Origin: Streptomyces sp. ML-6
Lineage (GTDB): Bacteria > Actinomycetota > Actinomycetes > Streptomycetales > Streptomycetaceae
Length of the DNA stretch: 64,000 nucleotides
Assembly (NCBI RefSeq): GCF_030116705.1
Contig: NZ_JAOTIK010000001.1
Location: 1 to 64,000 of the forward strand
Reading direction: 5' to 3'
Made by a program: the position numbers and the translations under genes. The notes under the pieces are model-generated. The model worked only from the letters and a program-made list of their open reading frames with translations. It did no database searches and was not told the origin of the DNA. Below are positions 9,073-16,776 of the stretch, piece by piece; the first letter of the stretch is position 1; each line of letters opens with the position of its first letter.

Positions 9073-9244
9073 CAGGTCCCCCCGTAAGTACCGGTCGCGG
9101 CGCGGACGGTAGTCCTGCCGGTTTTCTCCTGTTGGTAAAACTGTCCGGTCCCTGGCCGGTACTTGCCCGGAATCCGGCCTGAGCCCACCCGAACGTGTCG
9201 CGGTTGTCTGGGAGTACGCCGACAACCGTCCCGGGGAGGCCCTC

Positions 9245-9706
9245 ATGCCGAACTCGTCCGGCCACCACCGCACCGCCCGGCCCTTACCGGCCCGGGTGCG
9301 CAGGAAGATCGCAGCGCTCCGCGCCCCGGCATCAGACGGGCCCCTCGTCGTCCCGGTGACCGCGGTGGCGCTGTATGCCGTGGTACCGGTGCCGGGCACC
9401 GAACACCTGGTGCTGCCTCCTCTGGCCGCGCACGCAGAGGCACGGGACTGGAGGGTTCCGGCCGGGTGTGCGGTGACCGACACCGGGCCACTCGACCAGG
9501 AGACGGAGCTGCGGCCGGGCTGGGCACGCATCCGCGCAGCGGTGGACGGCGGCCGGATTTCCGGGATCGTCGTCCCTTCGTTCGCGCACATCGCCTACCG
9601 CTGGCACGACTGGAACGCGCAACGGTCCTGGCTGCTGGGCCGCAATCTGTTCGTCACCGCCACCGACACGGTCACGGGTCTGGAACCGGAGGAATCACGG
9701 GCATGA
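9245..9706 (+). CDS. Serine-resolvase-fold protein lacking an obvious catalytic serine
   Basis: In this 153-aa protein, residues about 40-130 follow the order of a serine recombinase N-terminal domain: ALYAVVPVPG strand, an AEARDWRV helix end, VTDTGP, RPGWARIRAAVDGGRISGIVVPSFAHIAYR. The usual 'RVS' catalytic motif reads ALYAVVP, so the nucleophile is not visible. It may be a non-catalytic regulator of resolvase fold. Its stop overlaps the next ATG (ATGA), so translation is coupled to the 9703 gene. Confidence 0.55.
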   Translation: MPNSSGHHRTARPLPARVRRKIAALRAPASDGPLVVPVTAVALYAVVPVPGTEHLVLPPLAAHAEARDWRVPAGCAVTDTGPLDQETELRPGWARIRAAVDGGRISGIVVPSFAHIAYRWHDWNAQRSWLLGRNLFVTATDTVTGLEPEESRA

Positions 9707-10122
9707 GCTACGGCGTGCTGCACGACCCCGAGGCGCTCCTGGCCGAGGAGCTGCCGCTCGACCGTACCCCCGTCACGGCGCTGGCCGACGCGATTCTGGC
9801 CCGGAAGAACGTGAAGGGTCTACGGGCGGGCGACTGCGCGCAGATCGCGCTGCTCCTCACAGGGCACGCCCGCGTCGTCGCCGCCGAAGTGGGCCGGCGC
9901 TTCGAAAACCTGCCCAAGGACAGTGACCTGCGGCCGCTGATCGACCAGGTCCTCCAGGAAGCGGAGCGCCGCCTGTCGGTCACTTCCCGGACCACCCTTG
10001 CGTACGCCCAGCAACGGGCCCGGCTGGTGAAAGCGCTGTACCGGGCGCTGGACCGGCTCCCCAACCCCGGCCCGCGCCCGAGGACTCCTGACCTCTGCGG
10101 CTCCCCCGGTGGCACGGGATGA
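9703..10122 (+). CDS. Small Streptomyces hypothetical (DUF6415-like)
   Basis: This 139-aa, mostly helical protein (ARKNVKGLRAGDCAQIALLLTGHARVVAAEVGRRFENLP) ends in YAQQRARLVKALYRALDRL. Length, composition and position behind a resolvase-like gene resemble the DUF6415 family of actinobacterial plasmid/ICE proteins; this assignment is from memory and moderate. Function is unknown. It is coupled to the preceding gene and followed immediately by a strong hairpin. Confidence 0.5.
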   Translation: MSYGVLHDPEALLAEELPLDRTPVTALADAILARKNVKGLRAGDCAQIALLLTGHARVVAAEVGRRFENLPKDSDLRPLIDQVLQEAERRLSVTSRTTLAYAQQRARLVKALYRALDRLPNPGPRPRTPDLCGSPGGTG

Positions 10123-10167
10123 AGGAACCCTCGGGTCGGAGAAGGTTTCCATCCCCGGGGGTTCCTT
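10122..10167. terminator. Bidirectional terminator between convergent genes
   Basis: AAGGAACCCTCGGG (10122-10135) pairs with CCCGGGGGTTCCTT (10154-10167) with one mismatch and an 18-nt loop. It lies at the stop of the 9703 gene and just after the end of the convergent 10203 gene. Confidence 0.7.
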
Positions 10168-10202
10168 CGTCTCGTGAGGACGGCCGGATGCTCGGGCCTC
10201 GG

Positions 10203-10433
10203 TCAGCCCGCCCACCCGATGTCACGGACCTCCAGACCGTCGCGGTAGGCCACGTACGAGACCCAGCACCGGCTCCCGAACACGTCGACAACGTCCTCGC
10301 CGCCGGGCGTCGGCCACCGGTCGGGTCGCTTCGCGACGTCGACGATCAGGTCCTGCACAGTGCTCCGCGCCGCGGCGGACGGCAGCCCGTCCATCACCTC
10401 CGCGGCCAGCCACTCCAGCCGTACGTACCGCAT
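10203..10433 (-). CDS. Small hypothetical protein
   Basis: This 76-aa protein starts at ATG (10433) with a GGGGG stretch 8 nt upstream; the frame is open to 10466. The sequence (MRYVRLEWLAAEVMDGLPS ... FGSRCWVSYVAYRDGLEVRDIGW) has the look of a small globular alpha/beta protein of toxin-like size, but no motif is firm and no partner antitoxin is adjacent. Function is unknown. The next 230 bp (10467-10697) contain no gene and should hold the promoters for this gene and for the conjugation operon. Confidence 0.5.
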   Translation of the reverse strand: MRYVRLEWLAAEVMDGLPSAAARSTVQDLIVDVAKRPDRWPTPGGEDVVDVFGSRCWVSYVAYRDGLEVRDIGWAG

Positions 10434-10697
10434 TCTGCGCACCCCCGGTGATCGGCAGGAGAGCACGCTACGACGGAACGTCTGGGCTTGCCGGGGCCTG
10501 TGGATATCCCGGTGATGGGCCTGTGGCGGCCAACGGCAGTAGTGGCATCTGGTGGTTACCCGGGTCAGCGCGAGCGCTCAGTGCGACGTGGGTCTGCTTT
10601 TGGGCAACCTTCTGACCTGCGCATTTGATGGTTTGGGTCAGCGGTCGGGTCAGGGGTGCTGAGAAGAGTTCACGGCATCACCTGAACGGGAGCTGTC

Positions 10698-11537
10698 GTG
10701 ACTGGAACGCGGGTTTTTGAGTCGCTGGATGCCGAATGGGCGCTGGTCTGCGCCGAGGCCGGGAGCGCCGAGATGGTGCTGGGCTGGTTGCAGGAGGGCG
10801 GGGTGGTCCTCAGCTGCGGGCGAGCAGCAGGTCTCGAGGATGTGCTGGCCGAACTGGGGGGTCGGGACCGGGGGCAGGGGCGTGTGCACAGTGACCGGTG
10901 GATGCGGGTGCTGCTGGAGCGGGCGGCCGGTGAGGGTGTTGGTGCGCAGTTGGCTGCGCGGGTGGTGGTGCAGGCGATGGTGCCGGGTGCGGTGCGGCTG
11001 ACGCAGCGGCTGTTGCGGGCCGGCCGGGATTTCGACGAGGTGGGGCAGGTCGTCGTCGCGTGCCTGTACCAGGTCGTACGCCGGTACCCGTTGCAGAGGG
11101 CGGGCGGGGTCGCGGCGAACCTCCTTTTGGAGACGCTGCATCTGGCGAGCCGTGAGCTGAGGGCGGATGCGGAGACGGACGCGCTGCCGTGGCACCCGGC
11201 CCTCGAATCGGCGGTGGTGTTTGACGGGCCGGTGGCCGATCCGGCGGAAGAGGTCTGGCAGACGGTCGTCGGACGGCAGGCTGTTGAGGCCGGGCTCCTC
11301 GCAGCTGGTGAGGTCCCGGACGGTGCGCGGGGCGAGCTGGTCGAGCTGCTGGTGTGGGCTGTGGCTGCCGGACTGCTCGAGGTGGTACGGGCTCGGGTGA
11401 TCGCGGAAGAGTCCCGGGCTGGGGCGCGGGAGAGCGCGGAGCGGGCTGGTGTGTCCGCGATTGCGTGGCGGCAGCGTCGGAGCCGGACCGTGCGGCAGCT
11501 GCGGTCGGTCGCGGACCGGTGGGTGCAGGCGGCGTGA
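10698..11537 (+). CDS. Sigma-like helical/HTH protein heading the conjugation operon
   Basis: This 279-aa protein starts at GTG behind GGGAG. It is rich in Val/Leu/Ala helices, and its C-terminus (RESAERAGVSAIAWRQRRSRTVRQLRSVADRW) looks like a DNA-binding HTH of the sigma-region-4 type. It is the first gene of a run of overlapping genes up to 20479 that encode a type IV secretion apparatus, so a regulatory role in the operon is likely. No close family was recognised and there is no transmembrane segment. Confidence 0.5.
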   Translation: MTGTRVFESLDAEWALVCAEAGSAEMVLGWLQEGGVVLSCGRAAGLEDVLAELGGRDRGQGRVHSDRWMRVLLERAAGEGVGAQLAARVVVQAMVPGAVRLTQRLLRAGRDFDEVGQVVVACLYQVVRRYPLQRAGGVAANLLLETLHLASRELRADAETDALPWHPALESAVVFDGPVADPAEEVWQTVVGRQAVEAGLLAAGEVPDGARGELVELLVWAVAAGLLEVVRARVIAEESRAGARESAERAGVSAIAWRQRRSRTVRQLRSVADRWVQAA

Positions 11538-11902
11538 TGACGATTTCTCAGATTTCTCGGCTGTGGCTGTCACGTCTGGGGGGCGGGCGCTCCTTGGTCT
11601 GGGTGTGCGGCGGAACGGCTGCCGTACTCGGGCTTGGAAGGGGTGAGCGGGACATGGCGGATCCGGTGCTCGCGGCGGAGGACGGCGGGGACATCGAGCT
11701 GCTGGTGCGGGCGCGTCGACGGTTGCGTGATCTGGTGGTGCAGCTGGAGGTGGCGCCGTTCGCTGACCGAACGGCGCGGTCCATGCGCGCCTACCTCGAT
11801 GAGGATGCGGCACCGGCCCAGGCCGCGTTCGCCCGCTGGGCCGCGTTGCCGAAAGCGGCTCGGGACACGCTGGCCGCCCGGATGCGGCAGGAGCAGCCGT
11901 GA
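11537..11902 (+). CDS. Small protein of the conjugation operon
   Basis: This 121-aa protein begins at ATG 11537 (GTG 11534 precedes it), overlapping the stop of the previous gene. A weakly hydrophobic N-terminal stretch (SLVWVCGGTAAVLGL) is followed by an amphipathic helical region (ELLVRARRRLRDLVVQLE, ARSMRAYLDEDAAPAQAAF, LAARMRQEQP). Function is unknown. The stop overlaps the GTG of the TcpC-like gene, indicating translational coupling within the transfer operon. Confidence 0.5.
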   Translation: MTISQISRLWLSRLGGGRSLVWVCGGTAAVLGLGRGERDMADPVLAAEDGGDIELLVRARRRLRDLVVQLEVAPFADRTARSMRAYLDEDAAPAQAAFARWAALPKAARDTLAARMRQEQP

Positions 11903-12924
11903 AGCGCCGCAAGGAGCAGCCGCAGGATGTGCTGCCTGCCGAGGCGGGTGGTTGGGCGCTGGGTTCCCTGGGCGGTGCGGCGAACGCGGTAACGGTGATC
12001 CGCCGTACGGCCTGGGTGCTGTTGGTGGCCGGGCCGGTTCTGGCGGGGTGGGCGCTCGTGTCCCGGCCTGCGGTCACGGCGCCTGCGGCCCCGGTGCGCC
12101 AGGAGCAGCCGGCGGCCGGGCAGCCTGCGGGGCCGGGTGGGTTCGCCGAGTTGTTCGTGAGCGCGTATTTGACGGCTGGGGAGGGCACCGAGGAGTTCTT
12201 GGCGCCGTTCTTGCCGAATGCCCGCGAGGTGAGTCTGACGGCTGATCCGGGCGTGCAGCGGGCGCAGGAGGTCGCGGCGGTAAGGGTGCGGGCCGTGTCT
12301 GCCGGGTACTGGTCGGTGACCGTGGCTGCCCGGGTGGTCTCGGCCGGTGCCGCGGGCGGGAAGAAGACAGGGCTGGAACCGGGTGGGGCCGGGCCGGTGC
12401 TGCGGTATTTCCAGGTTCCGGTCAGGGCCGGTGCGGGCGGGGGTTTGGCGGCTGTGGCGCTCCCGGCCGAGGTGGGTGCGCCGTTGTCGGGTGAGGCTCC
12501 GTCGCTGGCGTATGGGCAGTCGGTCCCGGTCCGCAGTACCGATCCTGCTGCGCAGACGCTCACGGGGTTCTTTGCCGCCTATCTGGCCGGCCGCGGCGAG
12601 CTCGACCGCTACTTGTCCCCCGGGACGGCCCTGGCCGCGGTGTCGCCTGCCCCGTACGGGCGGGTCGAGGTGGCCCGGTTCGCCGAGGTCGGCACGAACG
12701 ACCCGTTTGGCACCGACGAGCGGGGCGTTCCCGTGTCCGACGGGGAGCGCAGGCAGCTCCTCGTCGATGTCACCGCATCCGATGCCGGCGGGCAGGAACG
12801 GCCGCTGACGTACGCCGTCACGATCACCGCGCGGGACGGGCGCTGGGAGATCGCATCCGTGGAAGGGGCCCCCGTGCTGAGCAAGGAGCCGGTCGGGGCC
12901 GGGACGAAGGAGAGCGCGCAGTGA
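11899..12924 (+). CDS. TcpC/VirB8-like conjugal transfer protein
   Basis: This 341-aa protein has a cytoplasmic N-terminus, one transmembrane helix near residues 35-55 (RTAWVLLVAGPVLAGWALV) and an extracytoplasmic part with two NTF2-like halves: GGFAELFVSAYLTAGEGTEEF near residue 80 and LTGFFAAYLAGRGELDRYL near residue 220. That layout is the hallmark of TcpC, the VirB8-type scaffold of Gram-positive conjugation systems. It would form part of the transfer complex in the cell envelope. Its stop overlaps the start of the next gene. Confidence 0.8.
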   Translation: MKRRKEQPQDVLPAEAGGWALGSLGGAANAVTVIRRTAWVLLVAGPVLAGWALVSRPAVTAPAAPVRQEQPAAGQPAGPGGFAELFVSAYLTAGEGTEEFLAPFLPNAREVSLTADPGVQRAQEVAAVRVRAVSAGYWSVTVAARVVSAGAAGGKKTGLEPGGAGPVLRYFQVPVRAGAGGGLAAVALPAEVGAPLSGEAPSLAYGQSVPVRSTDPAAQTLTGFFAAYLAGRGELDRYLSPGTALAAVSPAPYGRVEVARFAEVGTNDPFGTDERGVPVSDGERRQLLVDVTASDAGGQERPLTYAVTITARDGRWEIASVEGAPVLSKEPVGAGTKESAQ

Positions 12925-13244
12925 TGGACGTGACGGTACTGGCTGGGGCGATCGACGACGTCGACCAGCTCACCCAGAGGATCACCGGTTTGCTGGTCGG
13001 CTCGGTGATGTCGTTCATGGTGGTTGCGGCAGTGGTGACTGCCTGGGCCAAGTCGAAATCGATTCTGGCTGCCGGTGTGGCGCTCGCCGGTGGCGTGGCG
13101 TTGTGGTTCGCGGTGATGAATGCTGCGGTGTTCCGCGACAGTGTGGGCGAGGACATCGCTCCGAACAGCGGCTCCGTGAAGAACGCGGGCGCTGTTCATG
13201 CGGTGGTCCGAGTCGTCGAACCGGTGGACGGTGCGCGGCGATGA
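12921..13244 (+). CDS. Small two-TM membrane protein of the transfer apparatus (paralogue 1)
   Basis: This 107-aa protein starts at GTG 12921 and has two hydrophobic helices (ITGLLVGSVMSFMVVAAVVTAW and ILAAGVALAGGVALWFAVMN) separated by a short basic loop. A polar tail follows (VFRDSVGEDIAPNSGSVKNAGAVHAVV). Size and topology resemble VirB2/TrbC-like or other small subunits of Gram-positive type IV secretion systems. Its tail is clearly similar to that of the next gene, showing a tandem duplication. Confidence 0.6.
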   Translation: MMDVTVLAGAIDDVDQLTQRITGLLVGSVMSFMVVAAVVTAWAKSKSILAAGVALAGGVALWFAVMNAAVFRDSVGEDIAPNSGSVKNAGAVHAVVRVVEPVDGARR

Positions 13245-13498
13245 CCAGCGTTCTCGCCGTCTTCCTGACGGCAGTTGTGGTGCTCTTCTCGGTGTCGCAT
13301 GTATGGGCCAAGGTCCGCTCACTGTTTTCTTCGGTCGCAGTACTCGTCGGCACGGCGCTCTTCTTGTACGTGCTCCTGGCGGCCGTGTTCCACGACAGCG
13401 CCGGTGTCGAGATCGTCTTCGACGGTTCCGTGAAGAGCGCGGGCGCCGGTCACACGGTGGTCCGGGGCATCGAACCTGCGGCCGGTGAGCAGCGGTGA
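13241..13498 (+). CDS. Small two-TM membrane protein of the transfer apparatus (paralogue 2)
   Basis: This 85-aa protein starts at ATG 13241, overlapping the upstream stop. It has two hydrophobic helices (SVLAVFLTAVVVLFSVSHVW and SSVAVLVGTALFLYVLLAAVF) and the tail VFHDSAGVEIVFDGSVKSAG, which aligns with the tail of the preceding protein (V-F-x-D-S-x-G ... GSVK-AGA). It is a diverged tandem copy, perhaps a second subunit of the same membrane structure. Confidence 0.6.
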   Translation: MTSVLAVFLTAVVVLFSVSHVWAKVRSLFSSVAVLVGTALFLYVLLAAVFHDSAGVEIVFDGSVKSAGAGHTVVRGIEPAAGEQR

Positions 13499-14181
13499 GC
13501 GGCGTTGCGGCGCCGGAAGTGCTGGTTGGCCGGTGCTACACCCGGGCGCGCCGTCACCCTTTGATGATCGGGAAGTGGCCGGGTGGGCGGGGCCGGATCT
13601 GGGGTGGTCCGTACACGGTGCCGCAGATCGTGGTCCTGGCCGCCTCGCTCGCGGGCCTGGTGCTGACGCGGGGGGTGTGGGCTCATTTCGGGCTGTTCAA
13701 CTATGCGATCGCGATCGGTGGGCCCTATGGGTTGTCGCTGCTGGTGCGCCATATCCGGGTCGACGGCCGTAATCCGCTGGCGGTGGCCGCGAGTTCCGCC
13801 TCGCTGGTGGCGCGGCCGCGGGGAGGGCGGCTGGGCGGTCGTCCGCTCAGGTCGCGGGGTGGTCACCAGCCGCTGATCGGGGTGTGCAGCGTGACCTGGG
13901 CCGCACCGCAGCCCGGGGCAGGTGCCAGGGGCGCGGGCCGCCCCGTGCTCCGCCCGGTCCGGTCTCAGGCTGCGGCCTCCCGTGTGATGGGCGCCGGCCG
14001 CACCACCACAAGCGCTTCTGTGTCCGAGAGCCCTGTGCCCGTCGGCCGGAAGGACGTCGGCGCAGCCCGTGGAGCGGTTGGCCGTCGGCCGGCGCCGGTC
14101 GCGGCTTCGTTGCTCGCCGCCCGGCGCCGCGGCCGCCAGTTCAGCACGAGTGATGCGCCTGTGGCGCAGCGAGGGGAGTGA
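13495..14181 (+). CDS. TcpE/PrgI-like membrane protein of the conjugation operon
   Basis: This 228-aa protein has an N-terminal YTRARRHPLMIGKWPGG motif, followed by two hydrophobic segments (VPQIVVLAASLAGLVLT and LFNYAIAIGGPYGLSLLV) and the basic sequence RHIRVDGRNPLAVA. The C-terminal half is basic, Arg/Ala/Gly-rich and probably disordered. Small proteins of this type lie just before VirB4 in Gram-positive transfer operons (TcpE or PrgI-like). The start overlaps the previous stop. Confidence 0.6.
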   Translation: MSGVAAPEVLVGRCYTRARRHPLMIGKWPGGRGRIWGGPYTVPQIVVLAASLAGLVLTRGVWAHFGLFNYAIAIGGPYGLSLLVRHIRVDGRNPLAVAASSASLVARPRGGRLGGRPLRSRGGHQPLIGVCSVTWAAPQPGAGARGAGRPVLRPVRSQAAASRVMGAGRTTTSASVSESPVPVGRKDVGAARGAVGRRPAPVAASLLAARRRGRQFSTSDAPVAQRGE

Positions 14182-14184
14182 CCT

Positions 14185-16776
14185 GTGATGCGGATGCCGA
14201 TCCGGCATGTGGCCGGGAATGTGATGTGGACGGTGCACGGTCAGGTCTGGGCGGTCTACCGGGTGGCGGGGGCGGATGCCGCTCATGCCTCGCGGCGGGC
14301 GAAGGAGCAGCGGCTGGGGCAGCTGGAGGCGCTGGTCAAGGCGCTCAAGGGTGAGTCGATGCTGCTGAGTCTGTGCCCGGCCGTCGACCCGGCGAGTGTG
14401 GTCGCGAAGATGACCGAGGGGATCGATCTGGCGGGCTGTGGCCGGTACCGGCAGGCCATCGGTGTGCTGCGGGGGCAGTTGGAGCAGTTGGAGCTGACGG
14501 GGCGTACGGACTGGCTCGCAGTTCCGCTTGCGATGACGCGCGGGGAGTCGGTACGGGAGGTTTTCGCGGCGGCGCGTGCGGATGTTGCTCTGCAGCTGGG
14601 GCTGCTTCCGCGGCCGGTGTCGGCGCGCGAGGAGGACGAGCGCCTGGCCCAGGCGCAGCGGATGGCGTCGGTGTGGCCGCCGGGTATTGCTCTGCGTCCG
14701 GCGACGACGGCGGAGGTTTTGTGGATCTACGGGCACAGTGCCCGTCGTGGGGTGTTCGAGCCGGTGCTGCCGGAGGGTGCGGGGCCGGGGATGCGGGGCC
14801 GGGGGCGGGGTGCGGCGGCGCTCGGCCAGGTGGTGCTCGCCGAGGGCGGCAACCTGTTCGACGAACTCGACGGGCAGGGCCTGGGCGGTGGCGGGGCCGG
14901 TTCTGTCCGGGCGGGGAGGCAGAAGGCAGGGCGAGCGAATCCGTTCGCGCGGCGCTGGCTGGAGGTGACCACGGAGTGGGGGCCCTCGTATCAGGTGATG
15001 CTCGCGCTCTCCGAGATGCCCGAGGCGTTCGCGTTTCCCGGGTCGGAGTATCTGTCCTCCCTGGATGCGTTCTCGTTCCCGGTGGACTGGGTGGTGCGCC
15101 TGAGCGTCTCCTCCGGTACCGAGGCGGAGGCGAAGACGCGGCGTCAGGCGCGTGAGCTCGCCAACCAGTACAGCGAATACGACGGTGAGACCGCGGGTGT
15201 CCCGGCCAGCGTCGACAAGGCAGTGGGCGGGCTGGACGAGTACCGCGAGCGGCTGACCGCCTCGCAGACGGAGGTCGAGGTCCGTGCCATGACCGCCCTG
15301 TGCGTGTGGGGCGGCACCCCGGAGGAGGCCGAGCGGCGGGCCGGGGAGCTCGCCGGGCACTTCACCGGCAACGAGTACACCTTCACCCGGCCGCACGGTG
15401 AGCAGGAGAACCTCTGGTACGGGATGCTGCCTGGTACCCGCACTCCGCGGGTCATGGCCCAGTACGCGCAGTACCTGGTGGCGCGGGACTTCGCGATGGC
15501 CGGCCCTTTCACGGGCAGCGGGCTGGGGGATGCCTCGGGGCCGTTGTTCGGGCTGCAGCTGGCCGGCGGCGGGGTCAGGCCGGTGCTGACGGACTGGGCG
15601 CGCGGCCCGCGGGAGAACACCTCGGCGACCGCGGCGTTCATCGGGGAGCTCGGTGCGGGCAAGACGACCGCGATGAAGTCGGCCGTGTATTCCGTGCTCG
15701 CCGCGGGCCGGCGGCTGCGGGGCGGTACCCGGCGGGGCCGGGCCGTGATCGTGGACCGGACCCCGCGCCAGGAATGGCTCCGCTACGCGCAGGCGTGCCC
15801 CGGCGAGACCGAGTGCATCACCATCGACGACCAGGCGGCCGTTTCTCTCGATCCTTTGCGGCTGTTCGCCGGGCGGGAAGCGCAGCGGTTCACCGAGTCG
15901 TTCTTGACACTGCTGCTGGGGCTGGCTCCCATGAGCGATGAGGGCATCGCCCTGTCGGAGGCGGTCGAGGCGGTGCTGGCCGAGCCGCATCCCTCGATGC
16001 GGGTCCTGGTCGAGGAGCTCACCAACCGCGGCGCCTCGGGTGATACGCATTCGGCGATGGCTGCCCGCCGCCTGTCGGCGGTGAGGCGCAAGGACCTGGC
16101 TCGCGCGGTGTTCGACGAGTCGCTGCCCGTGGTCCGCGGCTCGTCGGCCGACACCCTGGTCTTCTCGGTGTCCTCGCTGGCGTTGCCCACCAAGAGCGAA
16201 CTGCGCGGCGGGGAGCGGCTGGAGAAGATGGAGTTCGAGAAGATCTTCGGGCGTGCGGTGATGTACCTGATCGCCGCCCTGTCCCGGAAGGTCGCCTATG
16301 CGGACCTGGACGAGTTCGCGCTGGTGGTGTGGGACGAGTGCTGGTGGCTGACGTCCAGCCCGGAGGGCCTGGCGCTGGCGCTGGAGCTGGTCAAGGACGG
16401 GCGTAAGCACAATGCCGGTGCTCTCTTCGGCGGGCACGACGATGACGACATCGGCCCTGACGACGAGGGCGGGCAGATCCTGCGCGGGCTGATCCCCCGC
16501 AAGTTCGTCTTCCGGCAGACGGACCGCAATCTCGCCCGCCGTACCCTGCTCTTCCTCGGCTGCAACCCGGACGACGAGGACCTCCTCGCCCTGGTCATGA
16601 CCGGGCTGTCGCCCAACAGCGCCGAGTTCGGTGACGAGGAACGGGCGGCGCGGGCCGGTGAATGTCTGCACCGCGACCTGACCGGCCGAATCGGTGCCAT
16701 GCAGGTCACACTGCCCGCCGACGAGCAGGCTGTGGCCCACATCCATTCCCAGCCCATGCAGAGCGCAGCAGCATGA
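14185..16776 (+). CDS. VirB4-like conjugation ATPase
   Basis: This 863-aa cytoplasmic ATPase should energise the transfer apparatus. The N-terminal half matches the VirB4 non-ATPase domain. Walker A is GELGAGKTT near residue 488, and Walker B LVVWDECWWL near residue 713 is followed by the typical HNAGALFGGHDDDD region. Length is normal for the family. It begins GTG-ATG four bases after the upstream gene and its stop overlaps the ATG of the VirB6-like gene. It is intact, unlike its two downstream neighbours. Confidence 0.9.
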   Translation: MMRMPIRHVAGNVMWTVHGQVWAVYRVAGADAAHASRRAKEQRLGQLEALVKALKGESMLLSLCPAVDPASVVAKMTEGIDLAGCGRYRQAIGVLRGQLEQLELTGRTDWLAVPLAMTRGESVREVFAAARADVALQLGLLPRPVSAREEDERLAQAQRMASVWPPGIALRPATTAEVLWIYGHSARRGVFEPVLPEGAGPGMRGRGRGAAALGQVVLAEGGNLFDELDGQGLGGGGAGSVRAGRQKAGRANPFARRWLEVTTEWGPSYQVMLALSEMPEAFAFPGSEYLSSLDAFSFPVDWVVRLSVSSGTEAEAKTRRQARELANQYSEYDGETAGVPASVDKAVGGLDEYRERLTASQTEVEVRAMTALCVWGGTPEEAERRAGELAGHFTGNEYTFTRPHGEQENLWYGMLPGTRTPRVMAQYAQYLVARDFAMAGPFTGSGLGDASGPLFGLQLAGGGVRPVLTDWARGPRENTSATAAFIGELGAGKTTAMKSAVYSVLAAGRRLRGGTRRGRAVIVDRTPRQEWLRYAQACPGETECITIDDQAAVSLDPLRLFAGREAQRFTESFLTLLLGLAPMSDEGIALSEAVEAVLAEPHPSMRVLVEELTNRGASGDTHSAMAARRLSAVRRKDLARAVFDESLPVVRGSSADTLVFSVSSLALPTKSELRGGERLEKMEFEKIFGRAVMYLIAALSRKVAYADLDEFALVVWDECWWLTSSPEGLALALELVKDGRKHNAGALFGGHDDDDIGPDDEGGQILRGLIPRKFVFRQTDRNLARRTLLFLGCNPDDEDLLALVMTGLSPNSAEFGDEERAARAGECLHRDLTGRIGAMQVTLPADEQAVAHIHSQPMQSAAA

